A stretch of DNA of 64,000 nucleotides from Pseudomonas sp. RGM2987 (GTDB lineage Bacteria > Pseudomonadota > Gammaproteobacteria > Pseudomonadales > Pseudomonadaceae). Shown here piece after piece: positions 34,801 through 43,200 of the stretch. Positions within the stretch are counted from its first letter, which is position 1, and every line of letters begins with the position of its first letter. Made by a program: the position numbers and the translations under genes. The notes beneath the pieces were generated by a model. That model did not search any database. It had not been told where the DNA came from and saw only the letters and a program-made list of their open reading frames with translations. Location of the stretch: NCBI RefSeq assembly GCF_022952855.1, contig NZ_JALJDX010000200.1, positions 1 to 64,000 on the forward strand, read 5' to 3'.

Positions 34801-36466
34801 GCTCAAGGCACAGCGCGCGAACTACGAGCAGGCATTGCAGGTGTTGATGGAATGGCCGCTCTTCCAGTCCAGACCTGACTACCCTCGCACCCGGCTCGGC
34901 TACCTGAACGCGCAGATCAACTTCACCTTCGCCGAGATGGAAGCGCTTCAGGAACGATTCACCCCGGCCATTGGCAAGGCCAAGAGCATGGTCACCTCCA
35001 GAGTCAAGGTGTTGGAGCAAGAGCACATTGATGCGGCCCAAAGCATGGTCAGCGTCGGCGATGACATGATCGAGCGCCTGGACTACATGGAAACGCGCTT
35101 CACCGAGCTCAAGGAACTTGGTTTTGAAGGCTTCGAATTCATCCGGCGGCACCGCAAGAAAATGCCGCTCTACACCGCCGCCGACCTGCGCCTGATCAAG
35201 CTGGATATGTACCGCCACCTGTGCCTGTCGCTGGAAAGCGTCGAGACGATGCCCGAAGGCTGGGAGGCGCTCAACCAGGTCGTCGATAACGCCACGGTTG
35301 CGTACCAGAGCCTGCGCGACGCTATCGATGAGCGCAGCGTGATCCGGCTGGACGAGCGAATCGACGCATTTGGCAGCCTGGCCGAACAGTTCGCCGCCAT
35401 CGATGAGCACCTTCACTACCTGGGTACCGAATACCGGGGTAGCGTGCAACCGCAGCAACTGACTCGACTGCGCACGGGGATCGCCACGCTTGAGCAATGG
35501 GCGTTGCATCATCTGGCGGCGGCCCTGGATGAAAGACGGGACCGGCGAAACGCCGGCTCGCCTTATGAACAGCGCCCCAGGCCCAGGAAAAAATTCATCC
35601 GTGCGCGCTTCTGGGGCCTGGTCAGTGGCGAGCCGCGCCTGTCCAGAATGATGGAGGAGACCGACTGGCTCGATGTGAAGAACCCGTTCTCGGGCGAGAT
35701 CATCGCCACCTTCCACCGCAAGGAGACCGGCGAATGGATTCCCCACATCAAACCCGACGCGGCGTCGACCGTTGTGCCGGCACTCGACGTCAGCATCACC
35801 AAGGGTAATAACCTGATCAACGGGCTGGCGGCGTTCAAGGCGCAGATGGAAGAGGCCGTGAAGAAGCCAGGCCAGACAACCGCCGGTATCGGCATGGTGC
35901 TCAACGCTCACGCCAGTCGAATGGAAAAAGTCAGCGCGGCGATCAAAAAAGCGCTCGATCAGGCGCAAGGCGTGGAATCCAACGAAACCTTCGAACTGCC
36001 GGAGGCACAACGGCGCTCGGCGCAAAACCTGCGCACGCAACTCGATAAGGAAGCGAGCGCCCTGTATGTCCTGGGCTTCGCTACTGTGATGAATGTCATC
36101 AAGCAACGGCCACCGACCATGAGTGGCGTCATATGGCTCAAGAGCCGCAACCAGATCTCCATCAGCAAGAAGACCAACCGGCAGCGCATCAAGAACCCAC
36201 CCTACGGCTACCTCGACCGTTATGAGATCAAGGATCTGAAGACCAACAAGACACTCTGGTTTGCCGATTTCCGTTATTCGACCAACTGGGTGCCCGCCTA
36301 CACTTTTCTGTCGGCGCGCTTGAAAACCGTGGAGCAGGCCAACGAGAAGACGGTCCTTGACGAAGGGACCCAGTCCCTCAGCCAGCGACAACTGATCGAC
36401 CATTACCGCAGCGAAATCGCGGTGGATCAGGCCAAGGAGGTGTTTTTCCAGAAGAAACATTCATGA
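31850..36466 (+). CDS. giant toxin-like protein with dermonecrotic toxin domain (DUF6543)
   Basis: The protein has 1538 residues and no signal peptide. The N-terminal ~650 residues have the layout of the Pseudomonas dermonecrotic-toxin/DUF6543 family: ASILLRDALKKLYPELNLDP, a VLIGTIDRKEVILKYSIVNG stretch, and SLVFLDETELPEWL. A hydrophobic region near residue 705-770 (WLIFNLALPYLGTAVGTATW, then LLLNIALAVITHAI) could insert into a target membrane. Long charged helices cover ~1000-1200. The C-terminus holds a beta-rich segment (RYEIKDLKTNKTLWFADFRY) found in relatives. No catalytic motif could be named. A GGGAG ribosome binding site precedes the ATG. It faces the second giant toxin at 40270-45204. 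Export route and target are unknown. Confidence 0.75.
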   Translation: MTPTAITPTPRPETNPKDAVLNQLLAGPTYPEVASILLRDALKKLYPELNLDPYNTVVGEPAWDIVDDEIVRRSTRYETLSEMLAGMVNEKSDPLLLIEGLHFLTQLPLTSPDVHLPVRIDQIGHLLNELVPAMLTACQEQQLAYWNASLGESGPRWHELSSALRKAWNVDRVKGWTSTECAMARQLFHYPDRKGRKDHDPYDSHAYLIDIDKVDGPEVSRLGDNSIVVLIGTIDRKEVILKYSIVNGYQKFDSRQALGRSLPAHFGGATYRKVQWRLFEPDGNIFDHKACGMIAEQVKVIGSLPQTWMSYENTPASGDEPDEDALVAWFQKQMPHWLLAASPSDQTLFAQHMKDLSILNQTHAGKTYLDEIAPIRDYALSLLRTQMIAQHPDAAKLDLEELEIEVRSPVIWGSFVVPGKIDVTRFSLVELALQNLIALPLGNKSLVFLDETELPEWLTVEYIEGLITQVDIGRVYPELIRRTLLDDPAESSRRAKLYTTQLRIQLPMLALECKIRGEGHLDDRGYRYVAALMATQEADRKVDGKTIVIRKLAFVPELQLGDAEDVVTNMFVIGPEDSNAGPCLLYRPMLQPQLSQYPSFSNLLYAIRQTPSLRQSVLAWLPDGVRDDYGRYVFPDLLPSPWSIVAFVAAPLTSLANSGPVSLTDKTLGADFLPQLFKANADAMVELADRQSVSNRENRWESFKRAGWLIFNLALPYLGTAVGTATWLWQIFDDIDKLTQLKDPSDRPAKWEVFTDLLLNIALAVITHAIDRARAARRPHRAQAPKEVRELQSLPKPKHELVIELLEPLSSAQLPTEHYETIRSSGALMGRSRDSATFLDALSIDEPQDPGQLQAEGALKGLYQQGQDWSVKMAGNWFKVKVEGEQVCIIDGKDPAREGPPLIGDAHGKWHIDTRLRIRGSGSQGIRQKVVADAQRRRIDLLAALNTFEGTKPQNQRLLTMHAKELNEASGPAREVKRDEYVGLLKAQRANYEQALQVLMEWPLFQSRPDYPRTRLGYLNAQINFTFAEMEALQERFTPAIGKAKSMVTSRVKVLEQEHIDAAQSMVSVGDDMIERLDYMETRFTELKELGFEGFEFIRRHRKKMPLYTAADLRLIKLDMYRHLCLSLESVETMPEGWEALNQVVDNATVAYQSLRDAIDERSVIRLDERIDAFGSLAEQFAAIDEHLHYLGTEYRGSVQPQQLTRLRTGIATLEQWALHHLAAALDERRDRRNAGSPYEQRPRPRKKFIRARFWGLVSGEPRLSRMMEETDWLDVKNPFSGEIIATFHRKETGEWIPHIKPDAASTVVPALDVSITKGNNLINGLAAFKAQMEEAVKKPGQTTAGIGMVLNAHASRMEKVSAAIKKALDQAQGVESNETFELPEAQRRSAQNLRTQLDKEASALYVLGFATVMNVIKQRPPTMSGVIWLKSRNQISISKKTNRQRIKNPPYGYLDRYEIKDLKTNKTLWFADFRYSTNWVPAYTFLSARLKTVEQANEKTVLDEGTQSLSQRQLIDHYRSEIAVDQAKEVFFQKKHS

Positions 36467-36518
36467 CACTCAGCGCCGGGCCTGCGAGATTGTTCACCTA
36501 AGGCTTGGCTGACTCATT

Positions 36519-36652
36519 GTGGCGAGGGAGCTTGCTCCCGCTGGACTGCGCAGCAGGCCCATCACAGCTGACTGCGTTTTGCCTGACGTACCGCGTTGCC
36601 GGACTCGGGGGCCGCTACGCGCCCAGCGGGAGCAAGCTCCCTCGCCACAGGT
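36519..36652. repeat. REPIN (inverted REP pair, GGCGAGGGAGC type)
   Basis: TGTGGCGAGGGAGCTTGCTC (from 36519) is mirrored by GAGCAAGCTCCCTCGCCACA (to ~36650). It fills the gap between the converging toxin and mocR genes, and there is no other feature in it. Confidence 0.88.
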
Positions 36653-36703
36653 TCGGTGATTTCCTGAATGAACGGCGTTGCACTTCATGCCCGGTCTGAC
36701 GCC

Positions 36704-38332
36704 TCAGTTTTTCCAGGCTTTGGCCAGATCCGCCAGCGCCGCCGCAATCGCCGCCGGCGCAACGGCAGCGAAACCCAGTACCAGCCCGGCCCGCGCCTGC
36801 GCCGCCGGGGTGGAGGGTAACCAATAGCTGCTCAGGCCATTGATTTCGATCCCGATAGCGGTTGCCTGCGCGATCAACTGGCGTTCACGTTCGGCGCTGT
36901 CCACCGGCACCATCACGTGCAGGCCCGCGACGACCGTGGGCATGGCACTGACCCCGGCGACAGCCTTCGGCCAACCGGCCAGCAGCGCATCACGCCGGGC
37001 CAGGGCGGCGCGGCGCATGCGCCGGATGTGCCGCTGAAAATGCCCGGCGGCCATGAACTGGGCCATCACCGCCTGAGTGCTGACCTCCGAGTGGCGTACA
37101 TCCACGGCGCGGCGCCGGGCGAACGCATTGACCAGGCCCGGCGGCAGTACCAGGTAGCCCAGGCGCAGGGCCGGAAACGCCACTTTGCCGAACGTGCCGA
37201 CATACAGCACACGCCCCTGGCGATCCAGCGCCGCCAAGGGCGCCAGCGGTGCGCCGCTGTAGCGGTACTCACCGTCATAGTCGTCCTCGACAATCCAGCC
37301 ATCGTTGCGCTCGGCCCAGGCCAACAACTCCAGGCGCCTTGGCAGACTCATGACCACCCCGGTCGGGTATTGATGAGACGGCGTGACGTACGCCAGCCGA
37401 CAATGGCTCAACGCGGCAAGCGCGGTGCAATCCAGGCCGTCGCTGTCCACCGGTACACCCCTGACCTCGGCACCCGCGACGGCAAACGCATGCCCGGCGG
37501 CGCGATAGCCCGGGTTTTCCACAGCCACGACGTCGCCGGGGTCTACTAACAGCTGTGCACAAAGGCTGATGCCCTGCTGCGCGCCACTGGTGATCACAAT
37601 TTGTTCAGCCGTGCAGTGCAGGCCGCGGGAACTGCGCAGATATGCGGCGATCAGGCCGCGCAGGCGCGCGTCGCCCTGGGAATCGCCGTAGCACAGCTGT
37701 TGCAGGTCCGGTTTACGCCAGAAAGCCGCGTTCAGCTTGGCCCAGACGTCGAATGGGAACAGATCGAACGCCGGGACACCCACCCGAAACGCCCGCGGCG
37801 GACCGCTGGGTGGCTGAGCCAAATGATGCTTTTCGACCCGTTCCAGCGCCCCGCTGTGGATAACTTTACTGGATGGACCCACAGGTAAATCCAGCCAATC
37901 TGTGGATAAGGCTGTGGGTAAGCCTGTTGAAAACCCTGTGGATATTTTTGTGGATATGTTTTCCCGTGAGGGCCCCTTCGCGAGCAAGCTCGCTCCCACA
38001 GGGGAACGCGTTTCATTGTGGGAGCGAGCCTGCTCGCGATGGGGTCCGCCCAGCACCAGAGAAGACAACTGCGCCACATAAGTGCCGTCCCCCACCCGCC
38101 CCTCAATGAAACCCTCGGCATAAAGCTGATCGTAGGCGCGCACCACGCTGTTGCGGGAAATCGCCAGCGCCGCCGCCAGGTCCCGGCTGGCCGGCAGCCG
38201 CGTGCCGCTGGCAAGGCGCCCGTCGAGCACCCGCGCACGCAACGCCTGGTAAAGCTGGCGGCTGAGCCCGTGACGACGGTCCAGCTCGATTCCGGCGGGA
38301 TTGAATGACAGCGGCGGCACGGTGTTGCTCAT
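36704..38332 (-). CDS. MocR-type PLP-dependent transcriptional regulator
   Basis: The protein has 542 residues. The N-terminal winged helix of the GntR family covers about residues 20-90 (LYQALRARVLDGRLASGTRL, SRDLAAALAISRNSVVRAYD). The C-terminal ~370 residues form an aminotransferase class-I fold with TSGAQQGISL, VEDDYDGEYRY, and GTFGK whose lysine would bind pyridoxal phosphate. It is divergent from the PaiB-family gene (99 bp gap), which is its likely target. The linker between the two domains (about residues 95-160) is odd. It is the in-frame translation of a REPIN (…ETRSPVGASLLAKG…) followed by a 12-bp minisatellite giving four-residue repeats (ISTK, ISTG, FSTG, LPTA). The frame stays open, so the insertions are tolerated. 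Confidence 0.92.
   Translation of the reverse strand: MSNTVPPLSFNPAGIELDRRHGLSRQLYQALRARVLDGRLASGTRLPASRDLAAALAISRNSVVRAYDQLYAEGFIEGRVGDGTYVAQLSSLVLGGPHREQARSHNETRSPVGASLLAKGPSRENISTKISTGFSTGLPTALSTDWLDLPVGPSSKVIHSGALERVEKHHLAQPPSGPPRAFRVGVPAFDLFPFDVWAKLNAAFWRKPDLQQLCYGDSQGDARLRGLIAAYLRSSRGLHCTAEQIVITSGAQQGISLCAQLLVDPGDVVAVENPGYRAAGHAFAVAGAEVRGVPVDSDGLDCTALAALSHCRLAYVTPSHQYPTGVVMSLPRRLELLAWAERNDGWIVEDDYDGEYRYSGAPLAPLAALDRQGRVLYVGTFGKVAFPALRLGYLVLPPGLVNAFARRRAVDVRHSEVSTQAVMAQFMAAGHFQRHIRRMRRAALARRDALLAGWPKAVAGVSAMPTVVAGLHVMVPVDSAERERQLIAQATAIGIEINGLSSYWLPSTPAAQARAGLVLGFAAVAPAAIAAALADLAKAWKN
37855..37959 (-). repeat. 12-bp minisatellite with DnaA-box-like 9-mers inside mocR
   Basis: Five tandem 12-bp units run from 37900 to 37959 (first unit CTGTGGATAAGG). 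Four of them, plus one separate site at 37855-37863, contain a TGTGGATAA-like 9-mer. Two are perfect complements of the DnaA box TTATCCACA (37855-37863, 37901-37909). Three have one mismatch (37913-37921, 37937-37945, 37949-37957). All point the same way. As 12 is a multiple of three, the array is read through in frame in the linker of the MocR protein. Confidence 0.8.
37975..38044. repeat. REPIN inside the mocR coding sequence
   Basis: CGCGAGCAAGCTCGCTCCCA (from 37979) and TGTGGGAGCGAGCCTGCTCG (to 38036) form a close inverted pair. It lies wholly inside the mocR reading frame without breaking it and encodes part of the interdomain linker. Confidence 0.9.
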
Positions 38333-38346
38333 GACAACCTCGAAAA

Positions 38347-38389
38347 TGGTCCTATCAAATTGGCCCGAAGTGGCTCTTACAACAGACCA
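38347..38389. promoter_or_regulatory. possible MocR operator in the mocR/paiB divergent promoter
   Basis: TGGCCC (38361) and TGGCTC (38371) are direct repeats ten bases apart. They are flanked by TGGTC (38347-38351) and its inverted partner GACCA (38385-38389). MocR-type regulators commonly bind direct repeats between divergent genes, so this is a reasonable candidate. No footprint evidence exists here. Confidence 0.35.
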
Positions 38390-38431
38390 ATAGCCTGCCT
38401 AGGATGCTCGCAATCGCCAAGGAAAATCGTC

Positions 38432-39073
38432 ATGTACAACCCTAAAGCCTTCGCCGTGGAAGACCTGCCGCAGTTGCATCGGATGATGGACGACTGCCGC
38501 CTGGCCGTCCTGATCACCCAGGGTGAGCACGGCTTGCAGGCCAGTCATCTGCCGTTGTTGCTGGACACCCAACAAGGCCCCAACGGCACCCTCTACGGCC
38601 ACATGGCCCGGGCCAATCCGCAATGGCGTGACCTGCAAGCCGGCGCTGAAGCCCTGGTGGTTTTTGCCGGGGCCGATGCCTACGTCAGCCCGGCTTTCTA
38701 CCCCGGCAAGGCCGAGCACGGCAAAGTCGTGCCGACCTGGAACTACCTGGCCATACACGCCTACGGCAGCGCCGAGGTGTTCAGCGATCCGCACCGGCTG
38801 CGCAACCTGGTCAGCGCCCTCACCGACCGCCACGAAACCGGTCGCAGCCAGCCCTGGAAACTCGACGACGCGCCAGCCGAGTACATCGACAGCATGCTCA
38901 AGGCCATCGTCGGGTTCGCCCTGCCCATCCAGCGCCTGGAGGGCAAGCGCAAACTCAGCCAGAACCGCAGCCCGGCGGACGCCGCCGGCGTGCGCAACGG
39001 CCTCGCGGCCAGCCCCGACCCGCAAGACCAGACGCTCGCGCGCCTGATGCCCGCCCCCTCGTCCAAGGAGTGA
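38432..39073 (+). CDS. FMN-binding negative transcriptional regulator, PaiB family
   Basis: The protein has 213 residues. The family signature is clear: MYNPKAFAVEDLPQLHRMMD at the N-terminus, ASHLPLLLD, LYGHMARANPQW, VVFAGADAYVSPAFYP and VPTWNYLAIHAYG. The fold is that of split-barrel flavin-binding proteins. The name comes from Bacillus PaiB; the molecular role in pseudomonads is uncertain. AAGGAAAA precedes ATG 38432, which sets the start; a longer frame from 38360 has none. It is divergent from mocR and followed by two acetyltransferase genes in the same direction, probably one operon. Confidence 0.9.
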   Translation: MYNPKAFAVEDLPQLHRMMDDCRLAVLITQGEHGLQASHLPLLLDTQQGPNGTLYGHMARANPQWRDLQAGAEALVVFAGADAYVSPAFYPGKAEHGKVVPTWNYLAIHAYGSAEVFSDPHRLRNLVSALTDRHETGRSQPWKLDDAPAEYIDSMLKAIVGFALPIQRLEGKRKLSQNRSPADAAGVRNGLAASPDPQDQTLARLMPAPSSKE

Positions 39074-39075
39074 AC

Positions 39076-39522
39076 ATGAGCCAGACCGAAATCCGCCTCG
39101 TCAGCGCTGACGACCACGCCGCATGGCTGCCGTTGTGGCAGGCCTACCTGCGGTTCTATAACACCGAACTGCCGGACGCCGTCAGCCAAAGCACCTGGCA
39201 ACGCTTGCTCGACGAACGCGAGCCGACCCACGGCGCACTCGCCTGGCAGGGCGACAAGGCCGTGGGCCTGGTGCATTTCATTTATCACCGCTCGAACTGG
39301 AGCATCGAGAACTCCTGCTACCTGCAGGACCTGCTGGTGACGGAGCAATGCCGCGGCACTGGCGTGGGTCGGCAGTTGATCGAGTTCGTCTACCGCACCG
39401 CCAAGGCCGATGGCTGCTGCAAGGTGCACTGGTTGACCCACGAGACCAACGCGACCGCGATCCAGCTCTACGAGCGCATCGCCGAACGCCCTGGCTTCAT
39501 TCAATTTCGCAAAGCCCTGTAG
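39076..39522 (+). CDS. GNAT-family N-acetyltransferase
   Basis: The protein has 148 residues. The acetyl-CoA-binding motif A is seen as LLVTEQCRGTGVGRQLIEFV, with the GTGVGRQL turn. It is followed by the WLTHETNATAIQLYERI helix that places the substrate. The substrate is unknown. AAGGAG lies five bases before ATG 39076; the gene starts two bases after the PaiB-family stop codon, so they are co-transcribed. Confidence 0.88.
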   Translation: MSQTEIRLVSADDHAAWLPLWQAYLRFYNTELPDAVSQSTWQRLLDEREPTHGALAWQGDKAVGLVHFIYHRSNWSIENSCYLQDLLVTEQCRGTGVGRQLIEFVYRTAKADGCCKVHWLTHETNATAIQLYERIAERPGFIQFRKAL

Positions 39523-39532
39523 GGAGCGCAGC

Positions 39533-40204
39533 ATGTCGACTTCACTCGCCGATTGGAAAGGCGTACCGGCGCCGTCTACCCGGCTAATCGAAGGGCGGTT
39601 CATCCGCCTGGAAAAACTCGACCCGGCCCGTCATGCCGATGGTCTGTGGCAAGCGCTCGAAGGCCCCGGGGCCGATCCGAAACTCTGGGATTACCTGCCT
39701 TACGGTCCGTTCAAGGAACGCAGCGCTTTCGATGCCTGGCTGGACAATCATGCGGCCAACACCGACCCGTATTTTTTCAGCGTGATCGACCGCGCCAGCG
39801 GCGAGGTGCAAGGCATTCTCAGCCTGATGTCCATCGTGCCAGCCCAGGGCCGCATCGAGATCGGCCACGTGACCTTCGGCGCGCCAATGCAACGTTCGCC
39901 GAAAAGCACCGAGGCGGTGTACCTGCTGGCCAAAGAAGCTTTTGCCCTGGGCTATCGACGCCTGGAATGGAAGTGCAACAACGCCAACGCCCGCTCGCGC
40001 TACGCCGCCGAACGACTGGGCTTCACCTTTGAAGGCGTGTTCCGCCAGCACATGGTGGTCAAGGGTCAGAACCGCGACACCGCGTGGTATTCGATGCTGG
40101 ATTCGGAATGGCCGGCCATTGGCGCCGCGTTCGAGCAGTGGTTGAGCGAGGCCAACCAGCGCGACGGCGGGCAGGTGCGTAGCCTGGCGCAATGCCGCGC
40201 ATAG
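39533..40204 (+). CDS. GNAT-family N-acetyltransferase, RimJ/RimL-like
   Basis: The protein has 223 residues. It starts with a GRFIRLEKLDPARHADGL strand-helix typical of RimJ/RimL-type enzymes. Later come IEIGHVTFGAPMQRSPKSTE, then RRLEWKCNNANARSRYAAER and LGFTFEGVFRQHMVVKG, the usual acetyl-CoA and substrate segments. It probably acetylates an amino group on a small molecule or protein N-terminus; the substrate is not deducible. GGGAG precedes the ATG. It is the third gene of the paiB operon. Confidence 0.88.
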   Translation: MSTSLADWKGVPAPSTRLIEGRFIRLEKLDPARHADGLWQALEGPGADPKLWDYLPYGPFKERSAFDAWLDNHAANTDPYFFSVIDRASGEVQGILSLMSIVPAQGRIEIGHVTFGAPMQRSPKSTEAVYLLAKEAFALGYRRLEWKCNNANARSRYAAERLGFTFEGVFRQHMVVKGQNRDTAWYSMLDSEWPAIGAAFEQWLSEANQRDGGQVRSLAQCRA

Positions 40205-40269
40205 GTTGTGAGTGACGGATGACCGCCAGCGCGAACCCCTTCGCGCTGGCGATCGATCAGGGCGCGCGA

Positions 40270-43200
40270 CTACGACTTGGACGGCTTCCTGCGCTCCATG
40301 AATCCTGCGAGCGTTACGTCGTTTACCCCGGGACGGGCATAGGGCCATGCCCATTGCGGTATTTCGCCATTGAGATTCACGTAGCGGGCCAGGGTCAACC
40401 GGCTGTGATCGGCACGCTGGTTAGTGAATTGGAAGTTGTGGAGAAAGTGCTGGGCCTGTCTTTGGGTCACGACGTACGCATCCATGATCAGCTGGTGCGC
40501 CAGGGCTTCTTCCTCGACCAGGCTGTCGATCAAGGCTTGGCTAAACGCCGCCTCGGAACTTAGCGAATCCGCCCGCCCGAGGGCGAAGCGAATGCTCTCG
40601 TCGGTGAACTGCGGCCCTATCAGGTCTTCCCAGATACCCCTGGCGCTCTGGAGCGTGGCACCTGGCATATTGCGCAGCGCGCCCCAGATATTCGGCGTGT
40701 CGAACAGAATGGCCATCCGGCTATTGGAAGGTGGCTGGGGAACGCTGAACAGCCTTGCGATCGCAGATAAGTCGCTGTCCTCGATGTATCGAATGCCCCC
40801 CAGAAAGGTGAAGAACTTCAACAATGGATACCGCTGATTGAACAGGCTACGCAGGTTCTGGTCATCGAATGGCCGCATCCAGTCGATATCAATGCGGCCT
40901 CTGGTCGCCACTTCCTGATAACGGCTGCCGGCATACTCGGCGATCAGTTGCAGTCGCGCATCGGACAACGCCGGGGTGCGGATCCATTGGGAAACCACAT
41001 TCAAGGGCAGCAGGCCACCCAGGTTGGAAGCAATCACCGAAGATTGCAGCAGGATATTGGCCCGTCGCAGCAAGATCGGGTAGCGCCCAAGGACAACGGT
41101 GAACAGATCGACCAGATCTTCCGCCCGGTCGTAATAGATGAATTGATCCAACAGATCGGCAGGGTCGTCCATGGCATTGCCGGTTTCGTGTTCGTATCGC
41201 TTCTTCATCCTGCTCAAATCGTCGTGATCAACCAGAAGCGCACCATTGAGCGATTCCTCAAGCTGCTCCTCGGTGAGGTTGCCATGCACGGCTCGATCGT
41301 ACTCGACATAGCCCAGGTGGTTCCTGGGGTGATGATCGGTCAGCTCCCTGGCCCGGACGCCGTACTCGAGCATGATATGGAGCACGTCCTGGGACAGCAT
41401 CAGATACTCATTGTTGAGCAGTTCGGTGACCTCCTGGTTCAGGACCGGCCCCAACAAGGTGTCCTCGAAAAAGACCCGCAGTGCCTGATCCTTCAGCGAG
41501 TAGAAAGGCGTGCTGCTCAATGGCAGGCGAACGGGCGTACGGGGCGACAGGTAGCTGCCGATCAGGCGCAGCATCTCCGGTGGCAGGTTGGCGCCTTGTG
41601 CCTGATTCAAATATCGACGGGCCATGTCCTGGGCATACAGGTTCAAGCGGTTCAAGACCGGCTGAAACAGGCCTTGGGGATTGGGCGATCCGTAGACGAT
41701 CCGGGTCAGATCGAGCACCGCCGACTCGCCCAGCAGATGTTCCAACGCCGGGGCGTTGTAAGCCAGGGCCTGTTGCACCGCGGTGGGTTGCGCCACCAGG
41801 TAGTGACCCATCTCCGGATGTTGGTCGATGTAGTCGGCAATCTCATTGCGCAGGCGCTGCATCGTGAATCGTCGTTGCACCGGCCCCTCGTTCAGTCCCC
41901 GGGCGACCGCGTTGAAGAAGCAATTGCCGTCAGCCGGGAACAGGACTTCATTACTTTCATCGAGCATCAACGTGTAGTGGTTTTCGCCCGTGCGCACCAG
42001 CACCACATCGGTACTTGCTCTAAGTGGATGGCTGCGCATCGGGTAGCCGGTTTCATCTTGTCCCGGCGTGAAGCGCACGGACCAATCCTGGTGCCCGCGC
42101 CGTTGGTCGATGATCAACAGACTGCGGTTCTGGGGCCAGTTTGGAAGGCGGGTGATGATGGATGGGACCAGATCCATGATCTCTACGTCCCATTGGTTTG
42201 GCGTACGGATCAGGTCGGAAACGGCGCGAAGCGATGAGGTGGCCGGTTGCTTGGGTGCCGATGGGCCCGGTTCAGGCGAGCCGGGCCGCGATCGCTTGCC
42301 CCCGCCCATGCCAAACCCTACGGCGCGCCACTCGCCATCGGGTGCACGCGCCACGGTGCTGCGCATCACGCCACTGGAGCGAATGTTCAACCCCGTGACA
42401 GGGTCGACGATGTTGGCCTCGGTGGCTCTGATCGGCGTGTTGTCGTGCACCCGGAACACCGTCCCATCAGGCTGGCGTACGAACACAGGCCGGGTCACGC
42501 TACCGGTGGCGCCATCGGTAATCACCGGTCGGTAGAAGCCCTGGGCATCGGCTGGCAGGCTCTGGACCAGCGTGGTATCCGCCACGGCATAGCGGCGATA
42601 AAGCGCCTCCTCCAGGGGCAATCCGAACGATGCTTGCGCCTGGTTCTGCTGCGCCGTTATCGCCCGAAATGAGGTCTGCCCGCGCAAGTTCACGCTCACG
42701 CCACCGAAGCCTGCCTGCTTGCGGGTGTTTGCTACGGTGTGGACGAATACCAATGTTGCCAGGTCCCTGGGAACGCCACCGGTCTTGACCACCAACAGGC
42801 CGGTGCGGATGGCCCGCGTCAGCAGCTGGAAACCGGGAATCAGCAGCAGGCCGGCCAGGTCCATGACGATCTCGACCACCATCATCATGATCCGCGCGGC
42901 GGTTTGCAGGCCGATGTCGCGGTTGCTGTTGGAACGGTGGTCGGCGTAGGCACTGTGGAAATTGACGTGGGCCCGGTGAAGGGTTTCAAGTACATCGTCG
43001 GTGATCAGATAGCCACGGATCAGTGGTCGACCGCGATGCTGGCCCAACGCACGATTTATTTCCTCCTGGTCGAGGGTCGAAATGCGCGAGCGAAAATACG
43101 TTCGCCATTCTTCCTGTTGCAACAGCGCTGTGACGCCATCGCTCAGGTCGGCGAACTCGTGAAGGTCATTGCCATGAGGACTGTCCGGGAAGTAAACGCC

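Noticed and set aside
34595..36460. 621-codon minus-strand open frame opposite the first giant toxin
   Set aside because: It is a shadow of the coding strand in a high-GC gene, without a start signal or recognisable motif.
40948..42237. 429-codon plus-strand frame opposite the OTU toxin
   Set aside because: It is a shadow frame; the OTU motif is on the minus strand.
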